Below, one piece after another: positions 23,733 through 35,065 of a stretch of 64,000 bases of DNA. A model generated the notes under the pieces. It ran no database searches, had not been told where the DNA came from, and saw only the letters and a program-made list of their open reading frames with translations. The stretch is from positions 106,711,278 through 106,775,277 of the forward strand of contig JAUPFV010000003.1 in the NCBI GenBank assembly GCA_036936605.1. Direction: 5' to 3'. This stretch comes from Limnanthes douglasii subsp. nivea. Lineage: Eukaryota > Streptophyta > Magnoliopsida > Brassicales > Limnanthaceae. The stretch's first letter is position 1; every line of letters starts with the position of its first letter. A program made the position numbers and the translations under genes.

Positions 23733-24178
23733 AGTAGCCCCGTTTTTAAGTGTTTGTTCAAAAACCTTTTTCAAAACCTGAAAAACAGTTCGTTGTCAGT
23801 GATAGTCGCATCCGGACAGGTCTTTCGAACTGTGGTAAGGCTCTATCCGGACTGAAAAAAGCTCTTTGAACCTGAACAGTTTTTTGCCAAAGTTCATGGG
23901 ACACGTGTCTCATTTTGGTTCGTTAGTTTAGCCGTTTTTTTCACCTCGAATTTCGCACCCATCTTCTCTGAAAAGCAACCTCTTCATTAATGAAGGTGAC
24001 ATCAGCGCCGTCACTTAATCATTGCAAATCTTTTGAATTCTCCTAGGAATCAAAACTCCTTTTTGGGGTTCACTATAAATTAAAACACTCTTACACTGTT
24101 TTACCATCACTTTCATTCTCACTTTACTAATGTTCAAAGCTTTCTCTCTCAAACACAAGTTCCTCACTTTGGTTGTTT
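23733..24178 (+). promoter_or_regulatory. polypurine tract and antisense-ORF promoter of the younger Tat element
   Basis: Next to the LTR is the minus-strand polypurine tract (cggggctac, 23733-23741). On the plus strand a TATA box (tataaat, 24074-24080) lies about 100 bases before the antisense ORF start. A short upstream frame of 20 codons (ATG at 24130, stop at 24190-24192) overlaps the main start codon at 24179 in another frame. It could reduce translation of the main ORF. Confidence 0.55.
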
Positions 24179-27125
24179 ATGTTCACGGCTAGGAACGCTC
24201 TAATCAGAGGCGGGTGGCTCAATCTATCAGAACTAGAGAAAGCACAAAAATTCGAAAGGGAAAGGCGCATCGCAGTAGGCCTACCTACTTCCCCCATCGA
24301 CAAACTAGTAACCTCAGCTACAGAGACTGATCAGGGTTCTTCTTCTTCAAAAAGTGTCAAACCGAAGAGGTTGTTTCAAACCAATCTTTCCCCCATTGTC
24401 TCCGGTTCATCGGTTCAAGAGTCAGAACCCACTGTTGAACCAGGTTTAACAGTTACCAGTCTTAAAAAACCCTCCCCATTCTTAGCCATGGGGTCAGATG
24501 CTGATACTTCTCCTAACAAGCTGGTTGATCGAAGAAAAGGCCGGCTTGTCAAAGGGCAGGCTTCCAAAGGCACCCCTTCAAAATCGGGCGCCAAGGGCAG
24601 TAGTGCAGGGTCAGAAACTCCCATAAAAGTGCCCAAGGACAGGCTGTCTGGTCCGGAGGCTACTAGTTCGGACCCCCGAAGAGAAACGTCCACATCAGAG
24701 CCCGAGCCGGAGGCTAGAGTCCAAGAGAGTACTGAAGCTCATCAGTCCGGAAGTCAGGCTGATCCAACCCCAAACCTCCCCCTTACAACGATAACTGAAA
24801 ACCCTTCCTCAATCATGGAGGAAATAATGGAGGACTCTATCGAAGAGGCTCCATTCGAGTCCGAACCGTCCGGAAAGACTAGCGATGCTGCTGTCAAAAA
24901 GGATAAGGGCAAAGAAAAATTGTGCCTTAGGCACCCAGATCTGCCAGAGATCCTCGATGGAAAAGTTGGACCTTGTTTTCATAAGGTCAGTGTTAAATAT
25001 CTTGTTGCTTTACAGAAAATCAACTATGCTTTCATCCATACAGCCGAGTTGGGCCGGATGCGTACAAAGTGGGGGATTACGGAGAATGTGAAGATAAGAA
25101 TCCCCATAGACCCCGAAACCCCAATGGACTGCAGACTCAGTGAAATAGTCATCTTCAGTGAGATTTTTAACTGGGGTTTAAGATTCCCCTTGGATCCGGA
25201 AATAGTTAAGTATTTCCATCTTATCAAGCTCTGTCTCAGTCAACTAAGCCCCAACGCCTGGTACACACTTATGGCCTGCATCATGGCCTCCAGGCTCTCC
25301 GGGATTCCTCTACCAATGGAGGAATTGGGAGTTGTGGTCAGTCTCTGCAGGATCCACCACATTGCCTTCTATCACTTCAACATGGGTGATAATTATAAAG
25401 TAGTGGATGATCTGCTTGAAGCGGAGAGAAACTGGAGGACTCAGTTTCTGTTCGTAAGCGGCGCTTGGGAGAATGGGAAGAGAGTCAAGGCCGGAGTCAA
25501 CCCAAGTCTCCTCACCAGCAGATGGAGGAGTGACCGTAAGTATCCTATCTTGCATTTTTATTTATTGAGTTTATCTAAATTGACTAATCTTGTCTTTTAT
25601 CTTAACAGAACTGCCCAAAGACTTCAATGACTACCTAAAGTCCGGGCAGGCCACTTGTACCAAGATCAATACTTGGGCTGCTGAAATGTGGGGGAACCGG
25701 TTCCACGATGCTTTTACAGGAGGCAACTTAGCAAGGTCTCACCTCTGGAACACCACTGGCCGGAGGGACCTGACCTGGGAAGAACTCACCACTCCACCCC
25801 CTCCGGATGTTGTCCTCAAGAGAACACATGCACCAGATGGGTCACTTTACTTGCCAGGCCGGGCCAAGGCCCTGAGTAAAATGAAAGGCAAGAAAAAGAA
25901 GGGCAAGAAGGTTGTAGGTGAAGCTAACCCTGCAGAGGTGGAGGAGGCTGCTCCAACAAATCCGGAGGGGCCAGCCCCAAGCCAGATCGATGCTGCCCTC
26001 TTAGAAGTGGTGGAGCAGGAGAGTGTTAGGGAAGAGGTTCGATCCCCAAAACCCCCAAGGGCTCCCAAGAGAGACCGAAAACGGGGAGCATATAGCAAGG
26101 ACAGGGAGGTTAAGAAGAAAAAGACCTCCAGGGGTGATGAACTTTCTCTCCGGCCTCCGGAGCTTCTCCCCCTGTAGATCCTACTGATCCAATACGAGCA
26201 GAGGAGATTCCTGGTGATTTCCAAACCGACGAGGTTGGAGGGGGAGACCTTAGCATTGATGGGGTCGACATCACCGGGCTTGATGGACTTGGTGACTATT
26301 TTGCCAACCTCCCCATAGACGATTTTGATGGGCCCTACCTCCCTCCGAGTACTTCGAACACCGTCATTTTTAATGGTAAGACTTTTACTATTTCAAGTGA
26401 AAGGGATATTATAGCTCACTCCATATTAAGCAATGTTCAGCCAGTGCTTGTTTTGGAGAAACAAGTTCGAAGTCAGGCAGATACTATCAAAGATCTCAAA
26501 TTTGACAAATAGAGACTGTCCGATGATCTTCTTACTGCCACTCAACACGCTAACATTTTAAAGGGAGAAAACGAGGAGCTAAAGAAGAGCCAAGGGGGTG
26601 GATCACCAAGGTTGCTACTTCAGAAGACACTATCAAAGAGCTCTGAGAGAAGCTGTCCGGATTGGAGAAAGATCTCACCTCTTCAAAAGAGGAGGCAAAG
26701 GCCAAGGACCAAGTTATCCACAACCTGACAAATGACAAGATCGTGCTTGAGAATATAGTGTCCAAGGCTGCAGAGGAGAAAAATGATCTGCTAAGGGAGC
26801 AAGAGGCCAAAATTCAGGCCAAGATTGATGCCTATGCCAACAATGTGATAGACAGCCAAGAAGATATGTATGCTAAGGTAAAGTCGGATATGGTCTTGCT
26901 TTTTCATGAGAAGTTTCCCAAGAGGAATCTGGGAGACTTATGGACTTATGTAGAGTATCTAGACCTCCCCTTTCATACAATGGCCGAAGGTGACAGGATT
27001 GGCTTTTCCAGTGCATCCTCGTCTGATGATGAAGAGAACACCGGGGAGAGTCCGAATGAGGAGGAAGACGATCCCAAGAAGAAGCAAACAGGAGAAGTTG
27101 AGCCATCTTCAAAGGCTCAGCCTTA
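24179..27125 (+). pseudogene. antisense ORF of the younger Tat element (Transposase_28-like, intron-containing)
   Basis: Exon 1 (24179-25535) starts MFTARNALIRGGW. It holds a Ser/Pro-rich, basic N-terminal half (about residues 30-270) and a globular part with EIFNWGLRFPLDPEIVKYFH, LSPNAWYTLMACIMASRLSG and FYHFNMGDNYKVVDDLLEAE. These match the 'putative gypsy-type transposon' domain (Pfam Transposase_28). A 73-bp GT-AG intron (25536-25608) leads in frame to exon 2 (QLPKDFNDYL...). A one-base shift near 26150, a TAG near 26510 and another shift near 26600 interrupt it. The frame then continues through a coiled coil (26662-26870), GDLWTYVEYLDL and an acidic tail to the stop at 27123-27125. It is transcribed opposite to gag-pol and its biochemical role is unknown. 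It was intact until recently. Confidence 0.8.
25536..25608 (+). other. intron of the antisense ORF
   Basis: Donor gtaagtat, pyrimidine-rich end and acceptor cttaacag are canonical. The junction keeps the reading frame (codon C|AA). The corresponding place in the old copy (near 33045-33160) shows a similar but decayed intron, so the intron predates the split between the copies. Confidence 0.75.
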
Positions 27126-27645
27126 AATTATGAATTATCTTTCCATATTTTATGTTATCTATCTTAACTAAAGTCCTTGGAAGTCCAAGGCGTTTTTGTA
27201 ATAGTGTCCGGTATTTGACCGGACATGTATTTTATTTTGTTTGACAATTTAAAAGTCCTTGGAAGGCCAAGACACTTCGTCTATTTCAATGAACATCCTT
27301 GTTTTTTACAACTCTTGCATCCTTTCATAGTTTGTTTCAATTTCGGTGACTAGTGTTTAAATAGCTCTTAGTTATTTCATAAGAATTCTAAAGTGAGAGT
27401 GTTTAAATTCTCCGATGACAAATATTTAAGTAGTCATCATTCCTTTAATTCAATCCGGATAGTATGACAAAAAACAAAGTAAGAACACTTCGAATTTTTT
27501 CAAGAAGGCATCAAATTTTATAAAAAGGCCCGGACAACTCATTAAAACCTCCCCGAGCCACCAGGGTAGGAAAGAGTATGCCCCCAAATATTTACATGGA
27601 TTTTTAAACAAGTAAATATTTACACAGCTTCTATTCCAAGTACAT
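27126..27645. other. convergent 3' region between antisense ORF and pol
   Basis: There is no coding sequence. Two similar phrases (aaagtccttggaagtccaag near 27171 and aaagtccttggaaggccaag near 27252) form an 81-bp-spaced direct repeat, a remnant of the tandem repeats typical of this place in Tat elements. Both transcription units must end here. Confidence 0.5.
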
Positions 27646-27649
27646 CCGG

Positions 27650-28469
27650 AGATGCTCAATATTCCAAGGATGATTCAAAACCCTTCCATCTTTGTCTTCT
27701 AGCCAATATGTTCCAGGTTTAAGCCTTTCAATGACCATATAAGGTCCTTCCCAAGTTGGGCCAGTTTGCCGAGCAGCTTCTCTTTAGTGTGTAAGAAGAC
27801 TTTCCTCAATACTTTGTCCCCCGGATGGAAATCTCTTCTTTTAACTCTAGAAGCAAACTTGCTACTCATCAAACCCTGATAGTGTGCAGCTCTAAGGTAA
27901 GCCTTAACTCGTCTTTCTTCTATTAGGTCAAGCTGACCTCTGATTGCCACTTTGTTAGCGTGTTCGGAGAAGTTGTGAACCCGATATGATGGGAGAGTTG
28001 CTTCTATGGGAGCTATTGCATCCATCCCATAGACCAAGGCAAAGGGTGACTCTTATGTTGCAGCCTCAGGTGTAATCCGGTAGGCCCACAAGACCTCTTG
28101 TAAATAGCTAGGCCACTTCCCAACAGCCCCTTCCAAATTCTTCTTTAAACCAGACAGTATAGTTCTGTTAGCCACTTCAACCTGTCCATTCGCTTGTGGG
28201 TGGAAAGGTGAAGAGAAACAATGTTGTATACCCCTTGAGGCACAGAAACTCTCCATTTCCTTGTTGTCGAACTGTGGCCCATTGTCTGTCGTTATCTTTT
28301 GTGGAACACCAAATCTGCAACAGATGTTGGATAAAATGAATTTTATGACAGCTTTTGATGTTGTTCCTGCCAGGGGGGCTACTTCAATCCACTTCAAAAA
28401 GTAATCTATAGCAACAATTATAGTTTTGCGCCCTCCATACGCCATAGGAAGAGGGCCTACTAAATCCAA
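27650..28469 (-). pseudogene. integrase core and C-terminal tail, younger Tat element
   Basis: The DDE core is present: VAIDYFLKWIEVAPL (first Asp), KITTDNGPQFDNKEM (second Asp), and PHPQ-like FHPQANGQVEVANRTILSG with the catalytic Glu. After YRITPEAAT an in-frame TAA (near 28051-28053) interrupts the conserved TGESPF region, and the frame resumes with ALVYGMDAIAPIEATLPSYR. A frameshift near 27700-27760 precedes the end of pol (LEDKDGRVLNHPWNIEHLRM, near 27660-27720). In an active element this enzyme joins the cDNA to the host chromosome. The active-site residues survive, but the stop and frameshift make this copy defective. Confidence 0.88.
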
Positions 28470-28547
28470 CCCCCACCGAGCAAAAGGTATAGGCTCAGAA
28501 ATTGACTCTAAAGGGATAGCTGGGACATGAATTTCATTGCTATATCT

Positions 28548-29294
28548 CTAGCATGGATCACACCTTCTCACCAGCTCCTTAGCATCCCGCATTATAGAGG
28601 GCCAATAATAGCCAACCGGTAAAACTCTCCTTGTTAGATCCCTGAATCCACAATGAGCTGATCCCTCACCATCATGCAATTCGAAGAGGACTACTTGAGA
28701 CTCATCATCTCCCAAACATCGCATAAGAGGTTTACTGTAAGACTTTTTATAGAGAACATCTCTCAATATGATAAAACCACGAGCCTTGTGCTTCATTTTT
28801 CTTGCTAGTGATTTATCCGGAGGCAGGATGCCATTGGAGAGATACTGTAGGAGAGGAAATCTCCAATCTTGAGGTTGTTTCATCTGTACATCGAAAATTT
28901 GTTCCTCTTTACTCATATTAAGTTGAATGGAAGGGCTCTCCAGTACGTGGATCCAAGGATATGACTCAGTGTATGCTATGGTTGCCAATGAATCTGCTAG
29001 TTCGTTTTCTGCCCGGGGTATATGCTCATAAACAACGCTTTTGAACTTAAGTGCTTCATTTTTAAGAAGAAGTAAGTACTTCACTAGTTGCTCCTTTTTT
29101 GCCTCAGATTGACCTTGCGCATGGTGGATAAGAAGCTGGGAATCACTCATCAACTTGACCCTTTTGGCCCCACAAATATAAGCTAATTTCAAGCCGACTA
29201 TAGCTGCTTCATATTCGGACTCATTATTAGAAGCCCTAAAAGCAAAACATATAGCCTGGTACATCTTATCACCATACGGAGAAGTCAAGCACAT
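28548..29294 (-). pseudogene. RNase H domain and integrase zinc region, younger Tat element
   Basis: The open stretch of 248 codons contains NNESEYEAAIVGLKLAYICG (RNase H, with the conserved Glu) and VKLMSDSQLLIHHAQG (conserved Asp). Further on are RAENELADSLA and a zinc-binding HX.HXnCX2C-type region (LHDGEGSAHCGFR ... VRRCDPC). The first RNase H Asp (RTDGGSS) sits at the end of the preceding open stretch. A short frameshift at about 29290 disconnects the two. The layout is RT, RNase H, integrase, as usual for gypsy elements. Confidence 0.85.
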
Positions 29295-30934
29295 CCCATA
29301 GTACTTGATCCACCATCTGTTCGGACGAGCCAGACCTTTTTATCTTTCATCTCAGTAGTTTGCTCTGTATCCCTATCAGAGTGGAATTTAACTAAAAAGT
29401 CAGCTACAGCTTGGGCTTTGATTGCTGTCTGAGGGGACAAATCAATATCGAAGTCCTCCAACTCCACTGACCACTTAGTCATTCTACTTGAAATGTCTGC
29501 CTTTAGAAGGACATTCTTCAAGGGAAAAGATATCCGGACAATAATAGGATGAGCCTGAAAATAAGGTCTCATCTTCCTTGCAGCAATTACCAAGGCTAAT
29601 GCTAATTTTTCAAGCTTTAAATAGCGTTTTTCTGCATCTATTAAGCTCTTGCTGATGTAGTACACCGGATGGGGGTAATTATCCACCTCCCTTACCAACA
29701 CAGCACTGATGGCACAACTTGAAACTGCCAAGTATACGAAGAGTGTCTCTCCATCAAGTGGTTTAAATAAAGTCTTGGGGGAGGACAGATGTTTCTTAAT
29801 CTTATTGAAGGCCTCATCACACTGTGAAGCCCAATCAAATCCCTTCGCACCCTTTAAAGTTTGAAAAAACAGGGCACATCTGTCCGAAGACCTTAAGATA
29901 AATCGGTTTAAAGCAGCCAACCTCCCAGTCAATCGTTGTACTTCTTCAACATTCCGAGGAGGCTCCATTTGGAATAGAGCATTAAGTTGGTCCGGATCGG
30001 GCTGTATCCCTTGCTCACTTATTATATAACCTAGGAACTTTCCGAACTGCACTCCGAACACACATTTTTCTGGATCTAGCTTCAAATTCACTTTTACCAA
30101 GTTAGAAAAAGTTTCTTGAAGGTCCGCTAAGTGCAATTGCTCATCCATACTTTTCATCATCATGTCATCAATGTATACTTCCATATTTCTTCCAATTTGA
30201 TCAGCAAAGGCTTTGTTCACCAATCTCTGATAAGTAGCCCCAGCATTTTTCAATCCGAATGGCATCACCTTATAGCAATGAAGACCCCTGTCAGTAACAA
30301 ACGTGGTATGCTCCTGATCCTTCGGATCTACTTGAATCTGATTGTACCCGGAGAAAGCATCCATGAAGGATAGTAGCTTATTCCCATAGGTGGAATCTAC
30401 TAGCTGATCAATCCGGGGGTCTGGATATAAATATTTTGGGCAAGCCCTATTGAGATCTGTGAAGTCAATGCACATACTCCACTTGCCATTTTTATTTTTC
30501 ACCAAGACTGGATTGGCATTCCACAAAGGATATTGAAACTCCTTTATATGCCCCATTTTTGTGAGCCTATCAACTTCTTGAACAATAACATCAGCCTTTT
30601 CCTTGGAAAAATCCCTTCTCTTTTGTACCACATGTGCTATGTCTCTCTGAATGGATAGGTGATGTGATATAATATCTGCTGGAACCCTAGTTACATCAGC
30701 ATTGCACCAAGCAAAAACATGCTGATGGTCTTTTAGAAACTTTAACATTCTATTCTTCAGTTCGGACGGCATTTTGAACCCTATCTTAACACTTTTTCCT
30801 TCTTCTAAAGAATGTGTTTCAACCTCTTCAACTGGTATCAATACTCCAGGGGTCTCTCTGGGGTCATCAATTTCACCCTCACCCCCAGAAATCCCCTCAA
30901 ATTGATATTCTTTGTTGATACGAACTGCCCCCAA
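29285..30934 (-). pseudogene. reverse transcriptase, younger Tat element
   Basis: The 549-codon open stretch holds the RT palm and fingers: HQHVFAWCNADVTRVPADII, KKNGKWSMCIDFTDLNRACP-type residues, SFMDAFSGYNQIQVDPKDQE, VMPFGLKNAGATYQRLVNKA and the catalytic YIDDMMMK (near 30170). The thumb has KFLGYIISEQGIQ and RNVEEVQRLTGRLAALNRFI, and the tether RNase H-like region follows. All RT catalytic Asp residues are present. Upstream a TAG (about 31064) and a TGA (about 31000) separate it from gag-protease, and downstream there is the frameshift at 29290, so a full polyprotein cannot be made. Confidence 0.9.
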
Positions 30935-31069
30935 CGTCTGTGGAGCCAGTAATGTAGCATAACACTATCTTGCAGCCTTTTGATTGCTTCGGACAACTCC
31001 CACTTGTCATTGAACAACATATTTCAAACATTGGTGGATTGTCGAGGCCACTGCATGCATCCTAGAGAG

Positions 31070-33015
31070 CTAAGACTTCCCTAAAATAGCATTATAACAA
31101 GTGGGACAATCCACCACAATAAAAAGTATCCTGACCATCTTCTTTAAAGGTCCCTTGCCCAATAAAACTTCTTCTTCGAACTCCCGGATCATATCTACTG
31201 AGCTTCCAGTGAAACCCACAATTGATCTGTTCGAAAGCTGAATTATGGCTGGATTTTTCATCTTTTTGTAAGTGGTCAAGAAGAGGATATTGGCTGAGCT
31301 TCCAGTATCCACCAAGATTCGTCTTATGTCATTGCCCCCAATGGATGCTCCTATGACAACAACATCTTCATGAGGGTCAACTATATCTCTTAAGTCATCT
31401 TCATCGAAAACAATGACGGGAAATGGAATTTGTGACTGATAGGAGGTCATGCCTCCTTCTAGCTGGGTGGCTAAAGTATGAACGTGCCTCTTCCTTGAAG
31501 AAGCAGTAGGAGCTGTCATAGTATCCCCTCCGAAAATCGTAAGTGACTCAAAAAATTTAATTAGTCGGGAGACCGTTTTACAATGTTCTTCAATGGCACC
31601 CACTCTATTTCGAGTTGGATCGGGATCCAAGTATTCTGATTCTACATCAAATCTTTCGATTATCACCATAGCTCCCTCCGGAGCAGCATTGCTCGGACCA
31701 ACCCGGTGAGCATTATCAGGCCTATTACCTCCTCTTCTTTTGACATATGCCCCCAGCTTTCCTCTTTCAATCAAGTTCTGAACTTCTTGTTTCAGGGCTA
31801 TACAGTCATCAGTGGTATGGCCTGTGTCATTATGGTACTGGCAGAAAGAGTTGTTACGATATTCCCTTAGAGATTGCAGTGCGGCCGGCCTTCTATAATG
31901 CACTTCTTGCTTTGTTTTATCATAAATGGTGGCCACACTTTCTTTTAACTCTGTGAACCACTCCGGTTGAACCCAGGGCCCTCTCTTATTTCTAGATTGT
32001 TGACTATGGGCAGGCGCAACTGGCTGAGATTGAGCTTTAGCCCTGTTGTGCCCTTGTCCGGTCTCCCTTGCCTTGTTCCCGGACTGATTTTGGTTGGGGT
32101 TTGGTGCAACCGGGGCAGACCTCACCTGCATGTGCACCCTAGTTTTCTTTGTCTCATCAACGTTGATTTGCTTTCCGAACTGATTCAGAAAACCTCCCCA
32201 AGTCATGGCTTTCTTTCTGGTAACTGAATCAGCCAAATTTCCAGGGTTTAAGCCCTGTCTCAAGGATGTTATTGCTACTTGCTCGAAGCAATCAGCCAAC
32301 CCATTTTTTGTGTTTACAAAACGACTTATGTATTCTTTCAATGATTCGTTTGGTACTTGGGCACAATGGATTATTGTGTCCCCATTGCCCTTCAACTCTT
32401 TACTCCCAACAAACTGCCTTCGAAAGGCCACCCAAAAGGTATCAAAATTCTTGATGCAACCTTGAGATAGACTGTTATACCACTTTAGAGCACTCCCTGT
32501 GAAGGATTGGGAGAATGCTCTACAGAGTAACTTGTCGTCATCATCAAAATTCATCATGAAGTTTTTGAATTTCTCCAAGTGGTTGTCCGGATCAGTACTG
32601 CCATCATATTTCTCTATTTTAGTGCTATCGAACCTCTTAGGGAGGTTTCCGGACAGAATTTTGGAAGACAATGGAGATTGCCTCCAATTCCGGCCACGAC
32701 TGAACACAATATCCTCATTGGGAGTTGCAAAGATACCTGGTTCATCGTGGAAGGCAAAAGGATCCATCAACATCCGATCTACATGCCTCCGGCTATGAGA
32801 TGATCCTTTGCCTATATTCTTCTTCAACTTTCCATGTCTATCCCTTTTTCTTGAATACTTTTTAATCAGCTTTTGCTTCTTTTTGGATCGACCCTCATCG
32901 CTGCTGGAAGATAAGGACTCTTCAACTCCATCCTCGTCCGATGAGCTACCAGAAGACTCTGAGTCTGAGTCAGAACTCTCCACTGGCTTAGACCGGTGAG
33001 ACTTTTTGGAGTCTG
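31070..33015 (-). pseudogene. gag and aspartic protease, younger Tat element (5'-truncated)
   Basis: The open stretch covers about 637 codons from the first ATG and extends a little upstream without a start. It begins with a Ser/Asp-rich acidic and Lys-rich region. The gag core follows: WRQSPLSSKILSGNLPKRFD, EKFKNFMMNFDDDDKLLCRA, WYNSLSQGCIKNF. A linker rich in Gln/Asn/Pro leads to an unusual zinc knuckle (CQYHNDTGHTTDDC). The protease carries ILVDTGSSANILF with an intact D-T-G. The frame ends at a TAG where the family has Trp of the 'GRPWLH' motif (GKS-stop). Comparison with the 18.3-kb gag relic shows that at least 100 N-terminal residues and the 5' LTR are missing beyond 33015. Confidence 0.88.
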
Positions 33016-33019
33016 AGTC

Positions 33020-34175
33020 AAAACTTTCCTTCGAATCTTTTTGGAAAATCTTATATCGCCTCCGAATTTTAGGGATATAAAAAAATAAAAATATATAAGC
33101 TATAGATTAAAATAAGATTGCGAAAACAACAATAAAAGAGAAACAGCTTATTGTTACTCCTCCAGACGAGGTTGACTCGTAACGGATTTGCTTCAGAAAT
33201 TTCCTTTCCATTTTCCTAGGCCCCTAATATGAAGACAATTTTTTGCTTCCAAAATCTGTCAGCTTCGAGTAGATCGTTGACTATCTTCAAATCATCATCA
33301 AGTGTTAGATAGTAGAAGAGCAGTATAAGGCCTTTCGAAATTTTTGTCAGGGCAATGAAATCTTTGATTAAATGAGGGATTTGGGCTAGTCCGAAAGCCA
33401 TGATAATGGATAGAAGGGTAAATCATTGATTGGGAGTAGCTTGCGTAGGATAGAGATCGATGAGCTCAAAATACTCTACAATCATTGGGTCTAACGGAAA
33501 CTGAAGACCCTAGTTGATAATTTCTGGATACACCACCAGCTCATCCTTTCCACAGTTAAGTGGATTCTCTCCTAGTTTTGGAAGCCAAAGTATAATGTTG
33601 TTTGGAATTCCCCATTGGGTTTTTAAAGAACCATCCTGAGACTCTGAATAATAGATATATGACATATTTTTTAGTGTTAATATATATTCAAGGTTGAGTG
33701 GTTTCAAATTTTTACCAACTGAGGCATCAAGTTCTTTGGAAAGCTCAACATAAGCTTTCTTTTTCCTTCTTTTAGGTGCTTTTATCTTGGAAGCACCTTT
33801 CATTATTTCACTATTCATTTCCTTCGAAGCATCATATTCCGTATCAGCCTCGACATTCGATTGTGTGGCTTTAGAGTCTATTTATTCTTTAGATGTTTCA
33901 TCAACGAGTCGAGGTTGGTTAGGATTCGAAGTTGGTTCTCCAGCATTGTTACTTGAGGTATTTTGTTGAGATTCTCTAGTTGTCCCAATAACATCCCCCA
34001 GGAAAGTAGAAGAGGTTGAAGGATTCGAGGTGTAATCAGCATCGTCCCCCATGGCTATAAAGGTTTTTTTTAGGGTTCGAGGAAGCTGAGTTGTTGTGTG
34101 GATAGGAAGGGTTTCCTTACACAGTGGACGAGGGAGCTCAGAATTGAGTCGAGAATGAGTTTCTTCTGATCTCAT
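33020..34175 (-). pseudogene. N-terminal part of the antisense ORF of the old Tat element
   Basis: The minus strand opens with an ATG at 34175. FIAMGDDADYTSNPSTSS parallels FLAMGSDADTSPN of the 24-kb copy. Then come a basic linker (KIKAPKRRKKKAY) and the core (LEYILTLKNMSYIYYSESQD, LKTQWGIPNNIILWLPKLGE, GLQFPLDPMIVEYFELIDLY, DDDLKIVNDLLEADRFWKQK), matching the Transposase_28-like exon 1. The decayed intron and first residues of exon 2 (FPKRFEG for LPKDFND) follow at about 33160-33020, where the younger element begins. Several stops are present. The orientation implies a plus-strand parent element, consistent with the gag-pol relic at 11.5-21.7 kb. Confidence 0.78.
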
Positions 34176-34223
34176 TGAAGAAGATGTAGTTGGGTTACTT
34201 TACGATTTATTCAAGGACTTGAG

Positions 34224-34230
34224 TTTATAG
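34224..34230 (-). promoter_or_regulatory. TATA box before the old antisense ORF
   Basis: On the minus strand ctataaac lies about 50 bases upstream of the ATG at 34175, in the place where the two homologous antisense ORFs also carry a TATA box. Confidence 0.5.
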
Positions 34231-35065
34231 GAGATATTCAGGGTGATGATCTAATTAGAGATGGTGAAACTCGAGGTGTTTTCTGTGTTTGAGTTATAGA
34301 TGATTGACCTTCTTTTAGAAGAGGATAATTTGATTAAGAAAGAAGAGTTTGATTATTATCGAAGTTACCGTAATATATTGTCTTTGTGGACAAACCCCGA
34401 TGTGGGTTTCTTATCAGACCATCTGCTCTATATTAATCTGCCCTTTCACTTATGCATACATAATCGTATGATCCAAAGCGAGGTTTTTGTTTATCTGGGG
34501 AGGATGAACTTCTAGGTTTTTTGGCTTTTGGTTTTTTGAGTTTTGGATGTTTTGTCATAAACAAACTTAAAGACTGGAGACGGATTTATGTTTTCCGACG
34601 AAGGTAGCTTAAAGGTTGAAGATTCAGATGAAGGTAGCTACGAAATTTTAGAAAACGAATAAAATTTCTGTCCCAAAAAAGTAATGTGAAGCAAATATAT
34701 ATTTATAAGAAACATTGAGGGACATGGAAGTGGAAAATGTGGAGAAAGCAATTGGGCCAAATTCCAAACGGTTGCGTAAATGAGAGTTTGACACCTACCA
34801 TGTGATAGGCCTAGTGGCAGACCTAAAGCATAAGGCATCATTATCATCTGTTCGTTTCTTACTTCGAACGTTTATGACTGTTAGAAGGAATGATTTCATA
34901 AGGAAATGTCCGAAGCGTTGAGGAAATTATTATTGATGCGAGGACAAGATTTTTCCAAATGTATGGAGACAACAAGTTTGAAGTTATTTGAATCCTGGAT
35001 AAGGGAACTTTTATCCACTAATGAAAATTTCCGATGAAAATTAGTTCTCATTCAGTGACTTTCAT
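34231..35065. other. non-coding 3' region of the old Tat element
   Basis: This stretch lies between the antisense-ORF promoter and the polypurine tract. A 71-codon frame on the plus strand (34300-34515) has no recognisable family. No other feature is seen. Confidence 0.5.

Larger units (their letters stand above)
23297..33015 (-). mobile_element. younger Tat-type Ty3/gypsy element, truncated at its 5' end
   Basis: Reading the minus strand: gag-protease (33015-31070), RT (30934-29285), RNase H and integrase zinc region (29294-28548), integrase (28469-27650), then an oppositely transcribed antisense ORF (24179-27125, plus). A polypurine tract (23733-23745) and one LTR (23297-23732) complete it. 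The coding parts are far better preserved than in the neighbouring copies. The 5' LTR, primer-binding site and gag N-terminus are absent. At about 33015 gag abuts exon 2 of another Tat antisense ORF, so a deletion seems to have removed the right LTR together with flanking host sequence. Confidence 0.85.

Noticed and set aside
24415..24693. Minus-strand open frames inside the antisense ORF exon
   Set aside because: They are shadows of the GC-richer coding sequence on the other strand.
34300..34515. 71-codon plus-strand frame as a small gene
   Set aside because: It lies in the non-coding 3' region of a Tat element, has no family resemblance and no promoter evidence.
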